A stretch of 64,000 bases of DNA from Ophiura sarsii (Eukaryota; Echinodermata; Ophiuroidea; Amphilepidida; Ophiuridae), in NCBI GenBank assembly GCA_035610835.1, contig CM069448.1:27181905-27245904 (forward strand), written 5' to 3'. This document shows, piece by piece, positions 22,401 through 30,336 of the stretch. Within the stretch, counting starts at the first letter, position 1; every line of letters begins with the position of its first letter. The notes under the pieces were generated by a model. It saw nothing but the letters and a program-made list of their open reading frames with translations, had not been told where the DNA came from and did no database searches. The position numbers and the translations under genes are program-made.

Positions 22401-22593
22401 CCGTGATGGCTCTGTTACAACAAGATCGGACCACGGCCTGAACCTTAGGGTTCCTAAGACTTACAAGTGTGCCGGGGATAGGGCTTTTTCAGTGGCTGCT
22501 CCTATTCAATGGAACAAGATTCCAATTCATATTCGTAGTGCTCCTACAGTCACAGGGTTCAAATCCCTTCTTAAAACACACCTTTTCTCCTAA
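19468..22593 (+). CDS. LINE ORF2: AP-type endonuclease and reverse transcriptase
   Basis: One unbroken frame of about 1041 codons from the first ATG (19468); an in-frame stop lies at 19429. The N-terminal third is an AP-like endonuclease: LWNAQSVGNK, ILCLTETWM, VYRPPP, LLVGDLNVHFD and TKDHFMV, the last with K where S is usual in the SDH motif. The centre is reverse transcriptase: KNYRPVANL, MLDLSAAFDTVD (motif A), GLPQGSVIGPIGF (motif B) and HSYADDFQIY (motif C with the catalytic DD). The C-terminus has the usual LDYCNILF, LHWLRVKDRI and SLLKTHLF signatures. It belongs to the Jockey/CR1/L2 clade of non-LTR elements. No ORF1 is recognised upstream. Lack of stops or frameshifts suggests recent insertion and possible activity. 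Confidence 0.95.
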   Translation: MPPLITYSRLDLLGLMPARCQIPSSTYETLKELHICGVQRTHRGWGSDWTKHFTQTQAPTVTATSETLNILNSTKPAQSENNNLNLSLWNAQSVGNKTNDICEYVITHDIDILCLTETWMKPDDPVVINEMSPPGYAFINTPRVYASGDNHGGVGILYKAQIGLCLMTNLDIPVFNTFEYNVVSNISRSFYIITVYRPPPSSVNQLKLSSFLVELDVFIDCINVLPGKVLLVGDLNVHFDIPAKSDVKRVSTCLSSVGMSQHVSEPTHRSGHILDVVVTRDIDNLTHNISVDSATFTKDHFMVNCAINLSKPRPSKATRTFRKYRSIDHHRFSEDLSAKMTTISQKIYPNVDDLLNDYNSSCRKVLDYHAPPITRKSTVLHNPGWFSDQVNEAIRERRHSERKWRKSGSAAHHEQFLISRQSVKDSVSESKVVYYKNKFENSSCSKDMYKVVKELLNMDSNPIPDTDSPVDLANSFGDFFIGKVNKIRDEVDNCTANNDVNVLNVSSNVISAHISFSQFANVSEEEMLHVITKCPNKSCMLDVLPTWLLKQHVNVLLPTLTRIVNESLSTGTFPKDLRRAVVTPVLKKPSLNRNELKNYRPVANLQFTSKVIEKCAVSQLKSHIDKHDLAEPMQSAYRAHHSTETALARVHNDFSRFLDNQQAVVLVMLDLSAAFDTVDREILLQRVADEFGITSIAQKWLSSYFENRSCRVTVRGAFSKNISLKHGLPQGSVIGPIGFVMYTHGVGRIIRHHNLRYHSYADDFQIYVPVNPKIPGDVSVAIFKISQCVKAINSWMIMNKLKLNPDKTEFFIMSSSDHKTRLQDINFYIDDEIIPQSSTVRNLGFVFDYKLNMDQHITKLCKNINWQIRNLYRIRKYIDQETCANIVRAMILSRLDYCNILFNNIAQKDVDRLQRLQNKCARLVFLTPRRTSISPLLRKLHWLRVKDRIKFKTLLYVYKSLNGLCPRYIDECLIVKRPRDGSVTTRSDHGLNLRVPKTYKCAGDRAFSVAAPIQWNKIPIHIRSAPTVTGFKSLLKTHLFS

Positions 22594-22707
22594 GTTCTGC
22601 TCTTTCCCTTGTTTGTATTGTTTTTGTTTTTGTCGTTGCGCTTTGTATCCTTTGGCAAAGGCGCATTATAAATGCCGTTATTATTATTTATTATTATTAT
22701 TATTCAT
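22594..22707 (+). mobile_element. LINE 3' UTR and (ATT)n tail
   Basis: Follows the ORF stop with a T-rich UTR, then AAAGGCGCATTATAAATGCC and a TTATTATTATT microsatellite ending near 22703. This is the type of tail seen on L2/CR1 LINEs and recurs on the truncated copy at 27941-28008, so both come from related elements. Confidence 0.9.
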
Positions 22708-23180
22708 GCTCTGAAACAGTTTAGAAGAGTAAAGAAACTGTTTTTAAAATATTGTAGCGAATTTCTAGAGAATGGAATTTCCAAAATTAGGGTTGGTATT
22801 CATTTTTATACAGTAAAAAATGTTGTCAGTTTTCAAAATTAGGTTAGGTCAGAAATGGACAAACAAGTTTTTGTTTTTGTTTTTTACCGTAATGTACTTG
22901 TGTCTATGAATTGCAACCCTGGACCAAGGACATGGCAGGGACCTCCCCCCCCCCCACCCACCCGGGTTGCAATTTAATAGTACATAAGCAGATTGATTAC
23001 TTATTTGTTACAATTATTATATTGAGCATATTAAACACATAGGAATGTGGCCAATCTTGGAATTTGCTTCATTTATTTGCCCATAATGCATTGTTAATAT
23101 TTACCATTTTTGATACGAAAAGGATATAAAAACGAAGCTAACAAAATTCCAGAAAAGGTCTGCATAAATCTCTGTTCACA
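22708..23180. other. No gene seen
   Basis: AT-rich with one C run near 22950. No coding signal. Confidence 0.45.
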
Positions 23181-23418
23181 CTATAGTTTGATCAGTTCCA
23201 AATATCGCGGCGAAGCCTCCTCACAGCAGCGAATTAATACAGAAGGATGCGGGAGCGCATAAAGGCAACAAACGCACTGTGCAGTATATGCGTGATGCGT
23301 GCGTGTGACAAAAACCGCATCTGTGTGGCCATAATTGGTATGTAAGCTTTGATTACCTTGTACACAGAGAGATAAAAAACAAATATTTCTTGCCAATTTG
23401 GAACTGATCAAACTATAG
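23181..23418. mobile_element. 238-bp MITE, CTATAGTTTGATCAG termini
   Basis: CTATAGTTTGATCAGTTCCA at the left and TGGAACTGATCAAACTATAG at the right are perfect inverted copies of about 22 bp. The interior matches the copy at 6241-6500. Confidence 0.88.
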
Positions 23419-24035
23419 ACGTTATTCACCGTGCGTTGTGAGTTTAGAGTGAAGAAACCTTAAATCATCATAGAACTTACAATGTTATGTCCCCTCTACT
23501 GACTTCATTAGAGCAATATAAGGCCTCGCTAACTTGATCATTATTCATTATTCATTATTTTTACGACTTTCATTATTATACAAAATGTGGATGTCAGACG
23601 TATTGTTATACACCGCTGCACACCATCATAGAATGAAATGGGTCAATTTAGATATATGTAAGTTACAGAAAGGCTATTCTGGTCAAAATGAATAAACATT
23701 TCACAATTTCATCACACAAAATGCATGAATTTGGACGTTTTCAAAAAACTGTATTTTTTCCCCAAAATTTCAATAATGAATCCAAACGCGGGCATGAAAA
23801 TGAAGCGAGGGCGGGTTACGGGAAACTAAAAATCAAGTTGGCGAGGCCTAAGGCACCCCGGGGTAAGGCACTGACTTTATTTAAGTTAAACTTTTGTTTG
23901 TTAACAGTTATACATGAACAAAACAGTAACATATTTGCGTTGTAAAAGTCCTGAGCATTTCTACATAAAAATATAGTAAAATAAACTTGTGGTATAAAAA
24001 TATCGACCATTCATAAATGTCCAAATATTTGAAAT
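23419..24035. other. No gene seen
   Basis: No convincing exon or repeat. Confidence 0.4.
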
Positions 24036-24840
24036 CGTTTTTAGTACTTCTACTATAGGTTTTCCCAGTTAGTTTAACACTTTTTTCATTATATTTCATA
24101 TCTCGTTAAGTTAGAATTCGTCCCCAAAATCTGACTTACGCATTTTGTTAGATAAATTTCGTCAATGAGCATTATATTTCATAGTATGACCATTTAATTT
24201 AATTCATTGGTCATTTCTTTTCGTCAAGGAAGGATTGAATTCGTATCACCTGATGGGTAGCGGGTCTATGCACAAATATAATTCGTCTTTGTTCATTATT
24301 TTTAATACTTTTATCACATATATTCGTCAGGTGTTAGAAGAATAGGCCTACATATTATTTCAGGTTAGATTTGAACCACCGACATGTGTTCTTTTGCCTT
24401 GTTGATTCAGATCCGAACAGACCTACATTTCATATCAGCGAACAAGAAAGAAAGAAAGAAAGAAATAAATATTAAAAAATATATATATACGAGATATATA
24501 AAACGTATAGCTGGATTTTACATGCTTCTAGGCAGGACGTTCCACATGGCCACATGGGACGAAATAAAGTGAACTGAATATGAAACTATTTGATCAAAGA
24601 CGAAATAAATGTATACATTAGTAGGTTACCGCTGTATCAGACGAAATGGAAGTGTGTTAGGAACATTAAATGAAATTCATTGCGCAAAATATGAATATAC
24701 TTGACCAAAGACGAAATTTACTTTAACAAATGCAACCTTCAAAATTTTGGGACGAATTCAAACTTAACGAGATATGAAATATAATGAATAAAGTGTTAAA
24801 CTAACTGGGAAAACCTATATTAATACTACTATTTTTACGC
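24036..24840. repeat. About 800-bp foldback with about 110-bp arms
   Basis: TATAGGTTTTCCCAGTTAGT, TTAACACTTTTTTCATTATA and TTTCATATCTCGTTAAG are mirrored by CTTAACGAGATATGAAATAT, AATGAATAAAGTGTTAAACT and AACTGGGAAAACCTATA. The interior is full of ACGAAAT/ATTCGTC motifs in opposing orientation, so the pairing may extend inward. Confidence 0.85.
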
Positions 24841-24997
24841 TATTTACCGATAATATATAAAATTTCTTGTAAGCATTTCATTACATATGGTCCAGAATAG
24901 AGGTTCTATATACGAGTAAGATATTTATGAAATCACCAATATTAAACCTATTGAAAAGCTACCATAATTCATTAGGTATGGTGATGAGCTCGAATCC

Positions 24998-25368
24998 GGG
25001 TGGGGGGGGGGGGCTGACATTGGAAAAGGGTATAGGTATGTGCCGCGCTGAAGACCCCCTTTTTCACCCTCTGCTGCTAGCTCTTATGACCCCCCTTTTG
25101 AGCCTGCATCAGTTCTTAAGACCCCAATTTTATTGAAAATTCAAAAATCGCAAAATCTTGCGTTCCAAAACCCGAATTCTTCGACAAGTTTGCGTTCTAA
25201 AACCAAAAAAATCAGAAATTTGCGTCCTTGCTAATCAAAATTGAACTATAGGCCAGTTCTCAAGACCTACTTTTTTGAAAAAATCAGTTCCTAAGACCCT
25301 ATTTTTCGTCATAAAATCCACTCAGTTCAGTAGCCCCCTTTTTTGAGACCCTCCCCCCCCCACCCCGG
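24998..25368. mobile_element. Poly-G/poly-C-ended non-autonomous element, copy 2
   Basis: GGGTGGGGGG at the left and CCCCCCCCACCCCGG at the right, flanked by GCTCGAATCC (24988-24997 and 25369-25378). The body is nearly identical to 3648-4002, including AAGACCCCC and CCCTCTGCTGCTAGCTCTTA. Confidence 0.85.
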
Positions 25369-25707
25369 GCTCGAATCCATTCATGAATATCTTACTATAA
25401 CACCAGAATGGGATCACAATTCTCATAGAAAAACTGACCTGATCACACTTTTACAGTCAACGTCATTTTCCCAGAATAAAAATACAATCTGATCAAAGTT
25501 GATCAAATAGATTTGTTCAACATTACTTCTATTTTATTTACAAATAACTACTGATTTCTGTTAAACAAAATAAGTGAGGATCTTAAATTCGCGAAAGTAA
25601 ATCCCCGCGATATACATTTTGGCTGACTTGATAGATCATGACAACATTTTAGAATCCCCAGAAATTAAATACTCGCAAAAATATTGGCTTTCGGTAATAT
25701 GGAAATA

Positions 25708-26062
25708 GTCAGGGGTCGCATTCTGACACGTCTGCGCGTCCTGGACCTCTCATTTTCTTGTAGTGATGTGTCAGTTTTCAAATTGGAAAGACTTGCGGGT
25801 CCTGACCAAAATTGAAGGGACCCCTTAAATTTGACGATGTATGGAAATGGAAACCTTAAGAAATTATGTAAATTACATATCCATCCTTTGCTCACAATAT
25901 AAATTCATTAAAACTGTCCGTAAAAAAGTAAAATTTTCAAATACCCAAACTTCAGGACCCCTTAATTTCTTGGGGGACCCCTTAAATTTGTTTTTTGAAG
26001 TCCTACGGGGTCCTGAATAATTTCATGGGACCTCTCACATTTTTGATCCAGTGCTATCCCTG
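25708..26062. mobile_element. Probable hAT-like element, CAGGGGTCGCA ends
   Basis: Left CAGGGGTCGCATTCTGACAC and right GATCCAGTGCTATCCCTG are inverted with mismatches; CCTGGACCTCTCATTTT pairs loosely with GGGACCTCTCACATTTTTG. No matching target duplication is visible. Confidence 0.45.
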
Positions 26063-26063
26063 G

Positions 26064-26583
26064 TACTTGTGAATTTTAATTGTTTACATTATGAACAAAA
26101 GGTCTATAGCTGGCCATATCATTTTACTATTTGTACTTAATATCTCGTATTATCACACTTGAATCTATAAACAAGATTATTACCTGGGTGAATTATATAA
26201 CAGATAAGAATTATTTTATTAACCTAAATATATGTATACATGCAGGTTGTGACAATTGACTTATGATTTGATTTGTGTGTGTGTTAATATGATATGGTCA
26301 ATAAAGTTTGAAGCTGAAATCAAAGTTATTTTGTTAAAATTTAATGAACCTCCTATTTCCTCAGCCGCAGAATTATAACTGCGTCTACACCAAATTAGTT
26401 AAAGATTAGTTTTTAATAAACAAGTTTGTAACAAGTTATAGGAAATTTCATTTTTATCATTAAATCTGAAAGTGAATGTACACGTTCTTTAGTGTACATT
26501 CTAAATTGGAACATTGAGAGTAGTTGTTTGTATACAGTCCTCAAAAAAGGAACTCACCAGGTAATAAATACGCTCAAAACTCT
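26064..26583. other. No gene seen
   Basis: AT-rich. A small hairpin GAATGTACACG...AGTGTACATTC sits at about 26472-26501. Confidence 0.4.
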
Positions 26584-27256
26584 AAAAATATGTGTGGTGG
26601 TATGGGAAAACCCGTCGGAAGTCGCTAGTATTATTAATATTGATATATCTGGGTCATACCAAAATACTCCTAACAAATGAGTTCCAAGTCAGTTTTCCAA
26701 CTTTGGTCCCAAGATAGAGATTATACCTTGAACTTTAGTCTCCAGGAGTTTTTTATGCAAAATTCCAAATGTTAAGTTTATCTTAGTACTTTTCTGAACC
26801 TTGTTTATCAAATTTTATGTGTAAAATGCTATGTGTAAAATGCTACGTAAAATGACATTGTTACCATGGTAACCACTTGTGAATTCCGACAATGCATTGT
26901 AAAGATTTTGAAAGTGAATAACTTACAATTGTTAATAATATCGCAAAAAACTAGGTTCATATCAAAAGTCCTTTTCATATGACAAGCTATTCTGTGTGAC
27001 ATAACAATATAGTTTTATTATTATTAGAGCATTTAAAAGATTATATGTACACCTTTGAATTGTCAGTTTCAATTTGTACATGTTGCGTTTAAACTTGCCG
27101 ACTTTAAAATACTATTACTGTAGTTCTAGATGGAATTTCTGAAAAATTTAAACAGTCAAATACTCAGTAGATTGTGAAGCTCTCCGCCAAAGAAAAAAAA
27201 CCAAGTTGCTAGAAAATGACCATGTGAAGGGTTTTCCCATGCCACCACACATATGG
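26584..27256. repeat. About 670-bp foldback, ATATGTGTGGTGG arms
   Basis: AAATATGTGTGGTGGTATGG plus GAAAACCC at the left is mirrored by GGGTTTTCCCATGCCACCAC plus ACATATGG at the right. A weaker inner match follows (CGCTAG/CTAG). Confidence 0.75.
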
Positions 27257-27350
27257 TTCCAACTTAAAACTTTCAACATTTTTCATAAGGTGATGAAAAA
27301 ACCCTGTTCTACGGGCAAAGGAGCTCTCAGGTAGGGTCGGTTGGTCGGGC

Positions 27351-27887
27351 ATGTTTTTTTTAAATGAAATTCGCCAAGTGCTTGATGATGATACTGCTGC
27401 TACACTTGTTCACGCCTTAGTCACATCACGTCTTGACAATGGCAATGCTTTATTATATGGGATCACTGAACGAAATCTCAATAAACTTCAACGAGCTCAG
27501 AATGCTGCTGCACGAATGCTCACAAGGACTAGAAAATTTGATCACATTTCACCTGTTTTACAGCGTCTCCATTGGTTACCTATTCGGTATCGCATCCATT
27601 TCAAACTTCTTCTCATAACCTGGAAAGCCCTACATAACATGGCACCTTCTTATATCAGCGATCTTCTCAATCCACATATTCCATCACGTCGCCTCAGATC
27701 GTCAGATAAACAGTTTCTCTCAGTTCCTCGGACACATTCTTCATATGGCGACCGGGCTTTCTATGCTTGTGCACCTAAACTGTGGAACTCACTTCCTTCA
27801 GATCTTCGATTCTGTGATTCACTTGATGGTTTCAAAAAGACTTTAAAAACTCATCTGTTTAAGATTGCTTATGATTTGACTGATTGA
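27351..27887 (+). pseudogene. 5'-truncated LINE, C-terminal part of ORF2
   Basis: A 178-codon frame carries the distal ORF2 signatures of CR1/L2-type LINEs: VTSRLDNGNALLYG, LQRAQNAAARML, LHWLPIRYRI, FKLLLITWKAL, YGDRAF, APKLWNSLP and FKKTLKTHLF. The element starts abruptly after a non-LINE repeat (GGTAGGGTCGGTTGGTCGGG at about 27333), as expected of 5' truncation during target-primed insertion. It is followed by the GCGCATTATAAATGC and (ATT)n tail. It differs clearly from the 19468 LINE, so it is a separate lineage. Confidence 0.9.
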
Positions 27888-28008
27888 CTTATGTAATTGT
27901 TTTTATATTTTAACTGTTTGTTTTTATTTGTTTAATGTTTGCGCCTCGGAATAGGTTGTCTAGATAGATGGCGCATTATAAATGCATTATTATTATTATT
28001 ATTATTAA
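27888..28008 (+). mobile_element. LINE 3' UTR and (ATT)n tail of the truncated copy
   Basis: T-rich UTR followed by GATGGCGCATTATAAATGCA and ATTATTATTATT. Same tail architecture as 22594-22707. Confidence 0.88.
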
Positions 28009-28174
28009 TATTTGGGGGGTGGTTCTCAAAAAATTCGGTAAAACCAACCATGTTATTGTCAGCTTTACAAGAAAATGGGTACTTTTTTCAAAACCCTGGC
28101 AATGTTTACGCATTGACTCAACCAGTAAAGCTATGTTTTTTGTGCGTATCGGGGAGGGGGAAAAGTACTATTTT

Positions 28175-28236
28175 TTTTACCCCAAAAAATCACCCAGCAC
28201 CCCAGTCTGTCCCTCTACCAACTGAGCTAAGCTGCC
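28175..28236 (-). repeat. tRNA-like 5' half (possible SINE fragment)
   Basis: On the minus strand, GGCAGCTTAGCTCAGTTGGT continues as AGAGGGACAGACTGGGG, which looks like a tRNA acceptor/D-arm with a good A box (TTAGCTCAGTTGG). No GGTTCGANNCC B box follows within the expected distance, so it is a broken tRNA-derived SINE or tRNA fragment, not a gene. Confidence 0.4.
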
Positions 28237-28595
28237 AGCGCATATGCGGGCTAAAACTTCCTGCCCACATATGCCTGCGGTAGGTGACGTCATCGAGGCA
28301 ATGCAGCAGCGCGTGCATGGAGATAGTTTCTGGCAGTGAGATTTAGTGAGATTCAGTTGGGTTAGGGTTAAAGGGGTCAAATTGGGAGAAGACACACCAA
28401 ATACTCATTTAATGGTGAATTATGGCTTCAGAAGAAATATGTGTTTAGAGGGGTGTTTGAAAACTCTTTGTTCATTCATGCTTACAGCGTGATATTTGAC
28501 CCACCCCCTCCCACCTCCACGCTGCCCCCCCCCCCCCTCCCCTGGTAGTAGAAATAGTATCTATGTACATGTAGATAAGATATTAGTCTTTGCTT
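28237..28595. other. No gene seen
   Basis: Includes a hairpin-forming GCGCATATGCGGG/CCCACATATGC pair at about 28237-28273 and a C run near 28530. No exon is supported. Confidence 0.4.
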
Positions 28596-29300
28596 AGGCC
28601 AAATTAAATTAATTGTTTGTCTCAAAGCTCCTCTCCTGTTGTAAAACTAATGCGGAATGCGGTTTTTTTTCAAGTTTTTTTTAAATTTTTTTTAAATATA
28701 AAATATTGAAATCCTTGTAAAAGTGAACTTTTGTATTTAAAGGTAGATGACCCGATCACATTTTCGTAACACAGAATTATATCAAACATACGGAGATTTT
28801 CATATCATATGAAAGCTCGTATTTTTCTCATCATCATACTGAAATTTGACGGCCTAAATCTGTATAATTACGGAGAAATCGATGAAATAACGTCGAATTA
28901 CCGCGAATGGTGGTAACCACCGATATAGTTTGTGTACACTCAATGGGTACAGTTCACAGCATCTTATGCGTCTAAAATAAGAACCATTAGGAATTTAGCA
29001 TATGATAGCATATGATAGCCTCCAAACTTTGGAATACGACTTTTTTAAGGATGACCTTTCATGTAGAATAGAAAACTTCAAGTTGAAAATCGGAAATGTG
29101 ATCGGGTCATCTACCTTTAAGATGATGTGATCAATGAAAATCTGACAAATCTGTGAAATTTTCAGATTTTCTTTTTTTTTTGAAAAAGAAAAAAAAAGAG
29201 AGAAAAAAACACGTTTTTTCAGATTTTTGTTTTTCTAATGCGCATCAATAAACTAACGCGCGCGGGAGCTTTGAGATAAACAATTCATTTAATTTGGCCT
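28596..29300. mobile_element. MITE, AGGC...TTGTCTCAAAGCTC family, carrying a nested insertion
   Basis: Left AGGCCAAATTAAATTAATTG then TTTGTCTCAAAGCTCC. Right inverse GGAGCTTTGAGATAAACAAT then TTTAATTTGGCCT. Without the nested element at 28741-29116 the host is about 325 bp and aligns with 9840-10139. Confidence 0.9.
28741..29116. mobile_element. TTAA-flanked 376-bp element nested in the MITE
   Basis: AGGTAGATGACCCGATCACA at the left is mirrored by TGTGATCGGGTCATCTACCT at the right. TTAA lies on both sides (28737-28740, 29117-29120). TTAA duplications are characteristic of piggyBac and Kolobok-type transposons. Related copies: 50874-51568 and a partial one at 44334-44664. Confidence 0.9.
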
Positions 29301-29365
29301 TATAATACTGTACTAAAAGTTATCAAAAATATTTACTTAGAAAATAGAAAGTATACAACTATAAT

Positions 29366-30078
29366 AAACTCCTCAAAATGTTCAGAAATTTGTTTTCAAT
29401 CGCCAATTTTTTTGAATATGTTGTGATATTGTGTTACATATCAGTGGAAAGCTGATGTGTTCCAATGTTACCACATTTGTAACAATAATTTCTTTTAGTG
29501 CTCTGCCACTTGCTTGAGAATGTGGGGAGGGCTCAATCTGAATGTACCAAATTCACCACTATTTAGTGCTCACACTAGAACAATTATGTCGCCTTCGATA
29601 CCGTAACACCCTATTGACTTTTGAACATTAATTAGTGATGATTTTGGCACATTCATATTGAAATCCGGGGGGTAGTCACATTATTTTTACGCGGGTGCAT
29701 GCCACTGGAGGTTTTAAATTCTGAACCACTTTTAGGGGTGTTTTCCCTAAAATAAATGACTGTTTTTCATGATTTGGGACAAATGTTTAGGGTTTTTCAC
29801 CACAAATCATACCCCATGTTTCTGAAACTTTTGCAAAAAAAAGTGACCCATTTGGGCGGTACATAACTGTTTACCTTATATGTGAGTAGTACTACCCCGG
29901 GATTGAGACCTCAGCTGACCACTGAAACAAGTAATTACTACACATTTTTGTATCATTGGAAAGATGAACACATCAGCTTTCCATTGATGTGCATCAGGAT
30001 TATGAACATATGACAAATTATTCAAAATATAGGCAATTGAGAAGGATTTCCAAAGTTTTTTTGAGGGTTTTTATTGAA
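29366..30078. repeat. About 710-bp foldback 3' of the uricase gene
   Basis: ATCAGTGGAAAGCTGATGTG plus TTCCAATG at the left is mirrored by CATTGGAAAGATGAACACAT plus CAGCTTTCCATTGATG at the right. Outer arms (CCTCAAAATGTTCAGAAATT / AAAGTTTTTTTGAGGG) also pair, giving arms of about 110 bp. Confidence 0.7.
30070..30075 (-). terminator. Candidate poly(A) signal of the uricase gene
   Basis: AATAAA on the minus strand (TTTATT on plus) lies about 190 bp beyond the uricase stop codon, inside the outer arm of the foldback element. Confidence 0.35.
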
Positions 30079-30261
30079 GAGCCCATAACCAGAAGTAGTC
30101 CAATTGTTGGTATACCATATAACATCCATTAGTTCTTAAGCTATACGCAAACGGCAACATTTTTTTGGCCAAAGTATGCAAGAGTCAAAACTAGCCCAAT
30201 TGCATGGTTTAGCCACAAGATTGGCAACACAGGATGTGAGTTGCATCTATACCTGTACCTG

Positions 30262-30336
30262 TCACAGTTTGGATTGTAGAGGGCGCCTTATTGTTCCATT
30301 AATCAACCCATATGGTTTGTCAGTCGGCATATAGAC
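30262..30336 (-). CDS. UOX: Uricase terminal coding exon 6 with SKL peroxisomal signal
   Basis: Too short for ordinary ORF calling. Acceptor TTTATATTGCAG before 30336; reads [18 protein letters not shown] then PLQSKL and TGA at 30264-30262. It aligns with the conserved uricase C-terminus (LPLDNPYGKITGTVKRKL-type) and ends in the type-1 peroxisomal targeting tripeptide SKL. Confidence 0.95.
   Translation of the reverse strand, partial: VYMPTDKPYGLINGTIRRPLQSKL

Noticed and set aside
28175..28236. Functional tRNA gene on the minus strand
   Set aside because: Only the acceptor and D-arm half is present; no B box or T arm follows.
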